From contig JAPZUC010000003.1 of NCBI GenBank assembly GCA_027533455.1, forward strand, positions 1 to 64,000: DNA of 64,000 nt, given 5' to 3'. The DNA comes from Porphyrobacter sp. GTDB lineage: Bacteria > Pseudomonadota > Alphaproteobacteria > Sphingomonadales > Sphingomonadaceae. A model generated the notes under the pieces. It worked only from the letters and a program-made list of their open reading frames with translations. It had not been told where the DNA came from and searched no databases. Numbering within the stretch: the stretch's first letter is position 1; every line of letters starts with the position of its first letter. Position numbers and translations under genes: made by a program. Below are positions 50,854-58,329 of the stretch, one piece after another.

Positions 50854-52839
50854 TTACTCCGCTGGCACCGGATCAGCTGCGCCCAACGCTTCAAGGTCGG
50901 CACGGCGCTGTGCGCCTTTGCTTGCCGCAGAGCGGCGCTTAACGTCGACCCGCACGCGGCCCGCAATCGCCAGCACGCCGCCCAATGCGATGAGGATGCC
51001 GCCATACCAGATGAAGGTGACGAACGGCTTCCACCACACGCGGATCTGCCAGCGCCCGTCCTCGGCCTGATTGCCAATGACGGCGTAAAGCTGGCCGTTC
51101 CACTTGGTCAGCAGCGCGCTTTCCGAGGTCGATTGCGGCGGCGACCAGAAATTGCGCGCCTGCGGGGTGAGGATCACTGGTTCGCCGCCGTTTTGGCTAA
51201 CGGCAATCTGCGCTTCGAGCGCGGTCCAGTTCGGTCCGGCGACGGGGGTGACGCTCTGAAGAGTGAAGGCAAAGTCGCCGATCTGTTCGGTCCCGCCCGG
51301 CGCGACCGCAGCGAGGCGTTCCTGCGAGAACGCGCCCTCGCACGCCATGCCGAACAGCGAGACCGCGATGCCGAAATGGGCGATCACCATGCCCCATGTC
51401 GCTACGGGAACGCGCCGCAGGTTGCGACCCTTGAGCGGCAGGAACGCCGCTACCGCCAACGCTGCGGCAAGCCCAAGGCCGAGCAGCGGAAGCAGCGGGA
51501 ACTGGCCGAAGAAGCAGACGAGCGCGATCACCCCGATCACCAGCGCGGCGATCAGCGCGAGCTCGAACTGGAGGCGGGCCGGCTTGTCGCTCTTCCAGCG
51601 CAGCAGCGGCCCGACCGCCATCACCAGCAGCATGGGAACGGCGAAAATAGCGCCTGCCGGATTGAAGTAGGGCGGGCCGACGCTGACACGCACGTCGAAC
51701 GCCTCGGTAAGCAGCGGGTAGAGCGTGCCCAACAGCACGATCGCGAGGATCGCTGAGAGCATCACGTTGTTGAACACCAGCGCGCCCTCGCGGCTGACGA
51801 CAGCGAACCGCTTGCCCTCGGCTACGGCGCCTGCGCGCAGGGCGAAAATCGTGAAGGCCCCGCCGATATACAGCCCCAGCAGTCCGAGGATGAAGGCGCC
51901 GCGCTCAGGGTCCACGGCAAAGGCATGGACGCTCGTCAGCACGCCGGAACGCACGAGGAAGGTGCCCAGCATCGACATCGAGAAAGCGAGCACGCCGAGC
52001 ATGATCGTCCACGTCCGCAGCGCATCACGCGCGGCCAGCACGCTGACCGAATGCATCAGCGCGGTCGCGGCGAGCCACGGCATCAGCGAGGCGTTCTCGA
52101 CCGGATCCCAGAACCACCAGCCGCCCCAGCCAAGCTCGTAATAGGCCCAGTAGGAGCCCGCCGTGATACCCAGCGTCAGCAGCACCCACGCGCCCAGCAC
52201 CCAAGGACGCATGACGCGGGCAAAGGCGGGATTCACCTCGCGCGTCATCAGCGCGCCCATCGCGAGGCTGAAGGCGACCGACAGGCCGACATAGCCCGCG
52301 TAAAGCGTCGGCGGATGGATCGCGAGGCCGATATCCTGCAGCAGCGGGTTGAGGCCGTTGCCCTCTGGCGCGGGCACCGGCAGGCGCTCGAACGGATTGG
52401 AGGCGAACAGCAGGAAGGCATAGAAGCCCAGCGCCACGAAGCCCTGCACCGCCAGCGTCGCGCCCATTGTACGTTCCGGCAGGCGCTTTTCGAAGCCCGC
52501 GAGCAAGCCGCCCGAAGCCGCGAGCACACCGACCCACAGTAGCATCGAGCCCTCGTGGTTACCCCAGGTCCCGGTGAGCTTGTAGAGCATCGGCTTCATC
52601 GAATGGGAATTCGATGCGACCAGTTTCAACGAAAGGTCGGTGACCGCGAAGGAATAGAGCAAGGTCACAAAGGCCAGCACCGCAAGAAAAGCCTGCACGA
52701 TCGCGGCCGGACGCGCATAGATCGCGAGCGGATTGATCTCGCCCTGCGCTGCACGAAGGCTCGCCGCGCCCGATACCATCTGGAGCACCGCCAGCGCGGC
52801 AGCGAGCCACAAGGCGGCTAGACCAATTTCGGCAATCAT
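50854..52839 (-). CDS. ccmF: Haem lyase subunit CcmF
   Basis: A 661-residue membrane protein with about 15 helices. The WWD haem-handling signature is GWGGWWFWDPVENASLMPW; GTWGNHEGSMLLW and the four conserved His regions are present. It ligates haem to apocytochrome c with CcmH and CcmI. It follows ccmE by 27 bp. Full length. Confidence 0.97.
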   Translation of the reverse strand: MIAEIGLAALWLAAALAVLQMVSGAASLRAAQGEINPLAIYARPAAIVQAFLAVLAFVTLLYSFAVTDLSLKLVASNSHSMKPMLYKLTGTWGNHEGSMLLWVGVLAASGGLLAGFEKRLPERTMGATLAVQGFVALGFYAFLLFASNPFERLPVPAPEGNGLNPLLQDIGLAIHPPTLYAGYVGLSVAFSLAMGALMTREVNPAFARVMRPWVLGAWVLLTLGITAGSYWAYYELGWGGWWFWDPVENASLMPWLAATALMHSVSVLAARDALRTWTIMLGVLAFSMSMLGTFLVRSGVLTSVHAFAVDPERGAFILGLLGLYIGGAFTIFALRAGAVAEGKRFAVVSREGALVFNNVMLSAILAIVLLGTLYPLLTEAFDVRVSVGPPYFNPAGAIFAVPMLLVMAVGPLLRWKSDKPARLQFELALIAALVIGVIALVCFFGQFPLLPLLGLGLAAALAVAAFLPLKGRNLRRVPVATWGMVIAHFGIAVSLFGMACEGAFSQERLAAVAPGGTEQIGDFAFTLQSVTPVAGPNWTALEAQIAVSQNGGEPVILTPQARNFWSPPQSTSESALLTKWNGQLYAVIGNQAEDGRWQIRVWWKPFVTFIWYGGILIALGGVLAIAGRVRVDVKRRSAASKGAQRRADLEALGAADPVPAE

Positions 52840-52866
52840 CGCTTGGCCCTCGCCTGTGTCACGCGG

Positions 52867-53334
52867 TTACTTGAGCCCCACTGTCGTGTCCGTCACCATC
52901 TTAGCGGCTTGTTCGGTGCCCATGCCCTCAAGCTCCTTGGGAACGTAATTCTCGTCATGCTTGGCCAGCAAGTTGGTGGCAACGAAGACACCGTCCTTGC
53001 CAAGGCTTCCCTCAGCAATGACGCCCGAGTCTTCAACGAAAAGATCAGGCAGGATGCCGCGGTAACGGACGGTCACCGTATCTGCGGTCTTTCCTGTCAC
53101 GACAAAAGTTACGGTCACGCCGTCAGCTTCAGTCTTGATGGAGCCCTTTTGAACCATGCCACCAAGGCGTACAGCACGTCCAGCCGCCGGCGGTTCCGCA
53201 GCCATTTCTTCGGGAAAATAAAAATAGCTCAGCTGATTACGCGTAGCCCAAACGAATACAGCCCCGGCGGCAATCAGCGCAGCAAATGCAATAATCACGA
53301 GGACCAGACGTTGGTGCTTGGCTTTCATCGACAT
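52867..53334 (-). CDS. ccmE: Haem chaperone CcmE
   Basis: A 155-residue periplasmic haem carrier with an N-terminal membrane anchor (about 11-30), an OB-like beta domain (RLGGMVQKGSI, VRYRGILPDLF) and the haem-binding LLAKHDENYVPKEL, whose His forms the covalent bond. The start has two closely spaced ATGs. It lies 9 bp after ccmD. Confidence 0.96.
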   Translation of the reverse strand: MSMKAKHQRLVLVIIAFAALIAAGAVFVWATRNQLSYFYFPEEMAAEPPAAGRAVRLGGMVQKGSIKTEADGVTVTFVVTGKTADTVTVRYRGILPDLFVEDSGVIAEGSLGKDGVFVATNLLAKHDENYVPKELEGMGTEQAAKMVTDTTVGLK

Positions 53335-53343
53335 GACTCTCGT

Positions 53344-53487
53344 TCAGCGCCGCCGCGCGGCATCGCGCCTGGCTTCGGCGCTCGTCATGGCACGCCATGC
53401 CCAGACAATCAGCAGCGCCAGCGCGATACCCGCCACGCCGTAGGCCAGCCACACGAAATCCCATTGGTTAAGAGCCTCGCGTATCAT
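53344..53487 (-). CDS. ccmD: Haem exporter accessory protein CcmD
   Basis: A 47-residue protein read between ccmC and ccmE. It begins MIREALNQWDFVWLAYG, has one membrane helix (GVAGIALALLIVWAW), then a basic tail (RRDAARRR). The family is always tiny and sits in this position. It releases holo-CcmE from the CcmABC complex. The start overlaps the ccmC stop in ATGA. Confidence 0.9.
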   Translation of the reverse strand: MIREALNQWDFVWLAYGVAGIALALLIVWAWRAMTSAEARRDAARRR

Positions 53488-54242
53488 GCTTGCTCCATCA
53501 CAGGCGCGACAGCCGCAGGGGCATCGTCATCAAGCACACGGCGGCGCAGACGTGCCTCGACCTGCGCTTCAGCGATCAGCGCGCGCATCCGCATCAGCAC
53601 CAGCGCGCCGAACAGCAGCGAGAAGCCGACCACCGCCACCAGCAGCGGCACCAGATAGGTGCTCTGGATCGCGCTCTTGCCGAGCGTGATGCTGGAGGGC
53701 TGGTGGAGCGAGTTCCACCACACCACCGAGCGGTTGATGATCGGCACATTGACCGCGCCCACCATGCCGAAGATAGCGGCAATCTTGCTCGATGAGCCTT
53801 CCTGCTCGGCCGCTTCCGTAAGTGCGATGTAGCCGGCGTAGAGAAACAGCAGGACCAGCATCGAGGTGAGGCGTCCGTCCCACTCCCACCATGTGCCCCA
53901 TGTCGGGCGCCCCCAGATCGAGCCGGTGGCAAGGCACACCGCGCAGAACACCATGCCCGGCACCGCAATCGCGCGGGCGGCAATGGCAGCGAGCGGGTGC
54001 TTCCAGATAAGCAGCATGGCCGAGGAAATCGCAATCCCTGCCCAGCCGCCCATGCCAAGCCATGCGGCAGGCACGTGGATGAACAGGATGCGCACCGTCT
54101 CGCCCATCAAACGGTCGGGGGGCACCATGAACAGGCCCCACGCCACAGCGCCGAGCGACAGCACCAAACCGCTCCAGAACAGAAGCGGAGTCAGCCACTT
54201 TGCAAGCGACAGAAAGCGGGTGGGATTGGCGTAAATGTGCAT
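53484..54242 (-). CDS. ccmC: Haem transporter subunit CcmC
   Basis: A 252-residue, six-helix protein with the WWD domain PTWGTWWEWDGRLTSML and flanking His (IHVPAAWLGMG, NSLHQPSS). It delivers haem to CcmE. First gene of the ccmC-D-E-F-G-H-I run. The ccmA and ccmB ABC genes that often precede it are not in the window. The C-terminal 35 residues are charged and extend past the family average. Confidence 0.95.
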   Translation of the reverse strand: MHIYANPTRFLSLAKWLTPLLFWSGLVLSLGAVAWGLFMVPPDRLMGETVRILFIHVPAAWLGMGGWAGIAISSAMLLIWKHPLAAIAARAIAVPGMVFCAVCLATGSIWGRPTWGTWWEWDGRLTSMLVLLFLYAGYIALTEAAEQEGSSSKIAAIFGMVGAVNVPIINRSVVWWNSLHQPSSITLGKSAIQSTYLVPLLVAVVGFSLLFGALVLMRMRALIAEAQVEARLRRRVLDDDAPAAVAPVMEQA

Positions 54243-54349
54243 GTTGTTTCGCGGTCAGCCGGGCTTGTAGCCTTACACCCGTTCCCGACAAGAGCGCAAA
54301 TGGCGGGGCAGCGGAATTGTTCCCGTCCAAGTCCGCGCCAGCACCCCGA

Positions 54350-55417
54350 TCAGCCGCGCCCGATCAGCTTTTGCGCCATGCGGTCGGCTACCACATCGGA
54401 GCTCAGCCCGCTCGCCTCGCTCTCGTGCCAGATCGACTCCAGCCGCCCGGGGATCTGCGCCACCAGCGCGTTGACCTCGGCGACGTCGCCCAGGCGGCCG
54501 TCACGGCGGGCAAGATACTCGGTCGCGACCGAGATGATGCCGCCGGCATTGATAACATAGTCGGGCGCATAGAGAATGCCGCGTGCGGCCAGCTTTGCGC
54601 CGTGTTCCGACCGGGCGAGCTGGTTGTTCGCTCCGCCCGCCACGACCGCACAATCAAGCGCGGCGATGCCGGTATCGTCCAGGATCGCGCCCAGCGCATT
54701 GGGGCTGAACACATCGCAGGCCGTGCCCATGATCGCGTCGGAGGCGACCGCAACACCGCCGAGATCATTGGCGAGCGCGGCGGCGCGGTCAGCGTTGATG
54801 TCGGCCAGAGTCAGGTTCGCGCCATCTTTCGCCAGCAAATGGGCCACGCCGCCGCCGACAGAGCCGGTTCCCTGCACCGCGACATGGACGCCCGACAGGC
54901 TGTCCTTGCCCAGCTTGTGGCGCACGGCGGCCTTGATGCCGAGATAGATGCCATAGGCGGTGAACGGCCCGGGATCGCCGCCCGCGCTTCCCTCGCCCTC
55001 GACCGGCAAGCCCGAGACATGGGCGGTGCGCTGCGAGACGGCCACCATGTCGGCTTCCGAGATGCCGACATCCTCGGCCGTGACATAGCGACCGCCCAGA
55101 CCCTCGACCGCATCACCGAAGGCGGCGAGCATTTCCGGGGTTTTGATGCGCTGTTCGTCCGCTAGGATTACGGCCTTGCCGCCGCCCATCGGCAGGCCGG
55201 CCATCGCGTTCTTGTAACTCATCCCGCGGGAAAGGCGTAGCGCGTCACGCATAGCGCCGGCAGGGTCATTGTAATGCCAGAAACGGGTGCCACCGGCGGA
55301 CGGGCCGAGGTGGGTCGAATGCACCGCAATAATCGCCGTAAGCCCGCTCGTCCGGTCGTGGACCAGCTGCACAAGTTCATGCGCGTCGAAATCGGGCTCG
55401 GCCCAGAAAGCGGTCAT
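54350..55417 (-). CDS. Leucine/Glu/Phe/Val dehydrogenase family protein
   Basis: A 355-residue NAD-dependent amino-acid dehydrogenase. STHLGPSAGGTRFWHY and LPMGGGKAVI carry the substrate and catalytic Lys residues, TAEDVGIS follows, and the Rossmann motif is VQGTGSVGGGVAHLL (about 178-192). It resembles leucine dehydrogenase and interconverts a branched-chain amino acid and its 2-oxo acid. Substrate is inferred. The start MTAFWAEP was chosen because the frame upstream runs into tRNA-His. It stands alone. Confidence 0.88.
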   Translation of the reverse strand: MTAFWAEPDFDAHELVQLVHDRTSGLTAIIAVHSTHLGPSAGGTRFWHYNDPAGAMRDALRLSRGMSYKNAMAGLPMGGGKAVILADEQRIKTPEMLAAFGDAVEGLGGRYVTAEDVGISEADMVAVSQRTAHVSGLPVEGEGSAGGDPGPFTAYGIYLGIKAAVRHKLGKDSLSGVHVAVQGTGSVGGGVAHLLAKDGANLTLADINADRAAALANDLGGVAVASDAIMGTACDVFSPNALGAILDDTGIAALDCAVVAGGANNQLARSEHGAKLAARGILYAPDYVINAGGIISVATEYLARRDGRLGDVAEVNALVAQIPGRLESIWHESEASGLSSDVVADRMAQKLIGRG

Positions 55418-55464
55418 GTCGTTTCCCCTGTGGGGCGCGGTATTTGACAGCAGCAAGGGGGAAA

Positions 55465-55542
55465 TGGGGCGATCAACGGGGTTCGAACCCGCGACCTCCG
55501 GTACCACAAACCGGCGCTCTAACCAACTGAGCTATGATCGCC
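55465..55542 (-). tRNA. tRNA-His (anticodon GTG)
   Basis: A cloverleaf with loop TTGTGGT (anticodon GTG), acceptor GCGATCA/TGATCGC fully paired, encoded CCA, and an extra 5' G (position -1) opposite C73. The encoded G-1:C73 pair is the canonical bacterial identity element, lost in several other alphaproteobacterial orders. Confidence 0.95.
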
Positions 55543-55773
55543 ACACGCCCCTGCCTGCAGACACCGTTCCGGTCGCTGCCAAGCCCGTGCGAGATGGGCG
55601 GCTTTACGCGAGGCAGAAGCACCGTCAAGTGCACTGGCAAGGGAGGCGCGCCTCTTGCACAAAGGCCCTGCCAAGGGAAGCGAAAACTGCGCGACGCGCG
55701 ATCTCGCGCAAGATTGTTTCACGCTCCCAAAATCGTTGCCTCGCAGCACCGCGCTTCTATCCTCGGCTCCACC

Positions 55774-56409
55774 ATGTTGATGCACAGCGATTCCATCAGC
55801 GAGCGACTTGCCGCACAGCCCGCCATTCAGCGCGTCCCCAGCCCCAAGGCCGCGGTATTCCAGCAGCGACGATTCGTTTCTGCCAATCTCGCCGCCGAAC
55901 TGATCGCGCTGATCGATGCAGGGCGCCGCCCTTCGACCATAGCCGACGACAGCGGCGATGCCTATTTCCGCACCAGTGAGACCTGCGATCTGGCCGCCGA
56001 CCTTCTCGCCGTGCAGCGGGTCGAGACAATGCTGACCCAGCTTTCGGGCATCGATCCCGCCCATGGCGAGCCGCTTCAGGGTCAGCGCTATGCCGAGGGG
56101 CAGGAATTCAAGCCTCACACCGACTACTTCACGCCCGGCGGGCGCGACTTTCAGAGGTACTGCGCACTGTCGGGCAACCGGACATGGACCTTCATGATCT
56201 ATCTCAATGACGTGGCCGCTGGCGGGGCTACGCGGTTCAAGATGCTCGACAAGACCTTCCAGCCCGAAGCGGGCAAATTGCTCTGCTGGAACAACCGCCT
56301 GCCGGACGGAGGCGTGAACTCGGCGACGCTGCACCACGGAATGAAGGTCAGAAAGGGCGTCAAATACGTGATCACCAAGTGGTATCGCGAACTTGAATGG
56401 AGGGGCTGA
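55774..56409 (+). CDS. 2-oxoglutarate/Fe(II) oxygenase, prolyl 4-hydroxylase-like
   Basis: A 211-residue protein. The Fe-binding HxD is in EFKPHTDYFTPGG (about 112-124) and the distal His and 2OG-binding Lys are in ATLHHGMKVRKGVKYVITKW near the C-terminus. It matches the P4Hc domain. Substrate (a protein prolyl residue or other) is unknown. An ATG at 55774 opens it. Its stop overlaps the start of the DksA/TraR-like gene in TGATG, so the two are co-translated. Confidence 0.88.
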   Translation: MLMHSDSISERLAAQPAIQRVPSPKAAVFQQRRFVSANLAAELIALIDAGRRPSTIADDSGDAYFRTSETCDLAADLLAVQRVETMLTQLSGIDPAHGEPLQGQRYAEGQEFKPHTDYFTPGGRDFQRYCALSGNRTWTFMIYLNDVAAGGATRFKMLDKTFQPEAGKLLCWNNRLPDGGVNSATLHHGMKVRKGVKYVITKWYRELEWRG

Positions 56410-56726
56410 TGGACGGATATACAGATATTGCAGCGCAGCTTGAAGCACGCCTTGCCGAACTGGCGGCGCGGGTGGAGCGGATCGAGGATGATCTTCGCTC
56501 TCCGCTAGACGACGACTCCGAGGAGCAGGCGACCGAATGCGCCGACGACGAAGCCTTGGAAGCAGTGGATGACGTGCTGCGCGCCGAAGCCGCCGAGGTG
56601 CGAGCGGCGCTCGCGCGGATCGCGGCAGGCACCTACGGAACTTGCTCCAATTGTGGAGAGGATATCCCGCGCGCGCGGCTCGAAGCCCAGCCGGTTGCCA
56701 CTCACTGCATCAAGTGCGCGGCGTGA
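56409..56726 (+). CDS. TraR/DksA-family zinc-finger protein
   Basis: A 105-residue, acidic protein with an N-terminal helical hairpin (ARLAELAARVERIEDDL, RAALARIAAGTYG) and a C4 zinc finger CSNCGEDIPRARLEAQP...CIKC, as in DksA-like RNA-polymerase regulators. It is shorter than E. coli DksA. It is coupled to the preceding oxygenase gene. Whether it modulates transcription with ppGpp is not known. Confidence 0.88.
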   Translation: MDGYTDIAAQLEARLAELAARVERIEDDLRSPLDDDSEEQATECADDEALEAVDDVLRAEAAEVRAALARIAAGTYGTCSNCGEDIPRARLEAQPVATHCIKCAA

Positions 56727-56734
56727 GACGCTGA

Positions 56735-56763
56735 AACGAAAAAGGCGACCCCGTCGGGCCGCC
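56735..56763 (-). terminator. Rho-independent terminator of rpmE
   Basis: GGCGACCC (56744-56751) pairs with GGGCCGCC (56756-56763) with one mismatch. On the minus strand TTTTTCGTTT follows, a good U-tract. It lies between the convergent DksA-like gene and rpmE. Confidence 0.75.
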
Positions 56764-56802
56764 CTCCTCGTTGCGGGCCGAAGCCCGCGCAGCTTGTGAA
56801 GC

Positions 56803-57027
56803 TTACTTCTTGAGGCTGAGCCCACCGAAGCGCTTGTTGAACTGGGCCACGCGGCCGCCTTCCGACGCCTGCTGACGGCCACCGGTCCAGGCCGGGTGGC
56901 TGAGGGGATCGATTTCGAGCGACATGGTGTCGCCTTCCTTGCCCCAGGTCGAGCGGGTCTGGTATTCGGTGCCATCGGTCATTTTGACCGTGATCAGGTG
57001 GTAATCGGGGTGACCTTCGGCCTTCAT
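56803..57027 (-). CDS. rpmE: 50S ribosomal protein L31
   Basis: A 74-residue protein. The N-terminal part contains [17 protein letters not shown] and [16 protein letters not shown], and the C-terminal part HPAWTGG and FNKRFGGL, the pattern of alphaproteobacterial L31. There are no zinc-binding cysteines. The ATG at 57027 was chosen over an upstream one for family length. Confidence 0.95.
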   Translation of the reverse strand: MKAEGHPDYHLITVKMTDGTEYQTRSTWGKEGDTMSLEIDPLSHPAWTGGRQQASEGGRVAQFNKRFGGLSLKK

Positions 57028-57140
57028 GAGCGTGTCCTTTGCAGCATGGCGCCGGTACCGACCGGCGCTGCTATGAAACAAGAGCGCGCGCCTTAGTGAG
57101 GATTGCGACGCAATGCAACCTTGGATGATGACGCGCGCCC

Positions 57141-57617
57141 TCAGGCAGGCGGATCGGTCATCATCGCGGTGAATTCGACCTCGCAGGTCGTCTTCCCTTC
57201 GACGCTCGCAACGCCCTTGAACTTGTAGACGCGGCTGCGCTTCTGAGTGAATTCCACATGCAAATCGAGCAGGCAGCCCGGCGTCACGGGGGCGCGGAAC
57301 TTGGCGTTCTCGATCCCCATGAAGATCACCAGCTTGCCAGTACCGGCCAATTCCATCGTCTCGATCCCGAGGATGCCCGCGGCCTGCGCCAGCGCCTCGA
57401 TCTGGAGCACACCGGGCATGATTGGCGCGCCCGGGAAATGGCCCTGGAAAAACTGCTCGTTCATGCTCACGGCCTTGACCGCGTGGATCCGCTCCCCGAG
57501 CGTGATCGCCTTCACCCGGTCGACCAGCAGCAGCGGGTAGCGATGCGGCAAAGCTTTGAGGATCTTGACGATGTCGTAATCCAGCACCTCTGTGGTCACG
57601 CTACCCGTGTCGCTCAT
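57141..57617 (-). CDS. fabZ: 3-hydroxyacyl-ACP dehydratase FabZ
   Basis: A 158-residue hot-dog-fold enzyme with the catalytic His in [11 protein letters not shown] and Glu in [12 protein letters not shown]. It dehydrates beta-hydroxyacyl-ACP in fatty-acid elongation. It is last in the run bamA-ompH-fabZ. In LPS-producing bacteria lpxD precedes and lpxA follows it; neither is present here. Confidence 0.97.
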   Translation of the reverse strand: MSDTGSVTTEVLDYDIVKILKALPHRYPLLLVDRVKAITLGERIHAVKAVSMNEQFFQGHFPGAPIMPGVLQIEALAQAAGILGIETMELAGTGKLVIFMGIENAKFRAPVTPGCLLDLHVEFTQKRSRVYKFKGVASVEGKTTCEVEFTAMMTDPPA

Positions 57618-57639
57618 CTTTCAGTGTCCCGTCAGAGAA

Positions 57640-58329
57640 TCAACGGCCAACCGGCGCGGCCGGGTTGGCCTGCTGCTGAGCCTGCGCGGCCTGCTGGGCC
57701 TGAATCTGTGCAGCCAGCTGGAGACGCTGGGCGATCTCCTGATAGACCTGCACGCCATCGCGGCTGGGCTGCCAGCCAGCAGGCGGCACCACGCCGACAG
57801 CCGGCACCTTCAGGTTGAGAGAGGCGATCACCTTGTTGGTGATGTCGGCTTCCGGCGGGGCGAACAGCAGCGAGCCGGGATCGAGCACTAGCTGGATCTT
57901 GTCCTTGGTGGTCACCTCCTGAAGGGCGGCCGGATACTGGCCGAGGATCTGCTCGACCGCGAACACGCGCGCGCTTTCGATCTGGTTGGAGAGCGCCTGA
58001 ATTTCCTGCTCTATCGTCTGGAGCTTGGCGAAGTCGGGCGACTTCTGCATCGCGGCCTGTTCGGTATCGTCGACCTGCTTGTCGCCGTTCTTGTCGAACT
58101 TGGCGAGCATGGTCTGGCGCTCCTGCGCCTTGGTGCGGCGCAAATCGTTTTGCGGTGCATAGGTGGTGTTCACCTGCTCGTAGGCGGTCTGGAAGGCGGT
58201 GGTGCCGATTACGGTGCGCGAAATGTCCACCGTGGCGATGTTCCCCTGCACCTGGGCCTGAGCGGGCAAGGCGGCGGTCGCGGCGAGGATGAGGCCGGCC
58301 GGGGCAAGAATCTTGGCAAGACGTGTCAT
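57640..58329 (-). CDS. OmpH/Skp-family periplasmic chaperone
   Basis: A 229-residue secreted protein with a signal peptide (MTRLAKILAPAGLILAAT...AQAQ) and a long helical OmpH domain (KDGDK-type charged middle, IEQEIQALSNQIESARVFAVEQI). The C-terminus is a Gln/Ala-rich helix (QIQAQQAAQAQQQ). It escorts outer-membrane proteins to BamA. The ATG shares one base with the bamA stop. Longer than E. coli Skp. Confidence 0.88.
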   Translation of the reverse strand: MTRLAKILAPAGLILAATAALPAQAQVQGNIATVDISRTVIGTTAFQTAYEQVNTTYAPQNDLRRTKAQERQTMLAKFDKNGDKQVDDTEQAAMQKSPDFAKLQTIEQEIQALSNQIESARVFAVEQILGQYPAALQEVTTKDKIQLVLDPGSLLFAPPEADITNKVIASLNLKVPAVGVVPPAGWQPSRDGVQVYQEIAQRLQLAAQIQAQQAAQAQQQANPAAPVGR

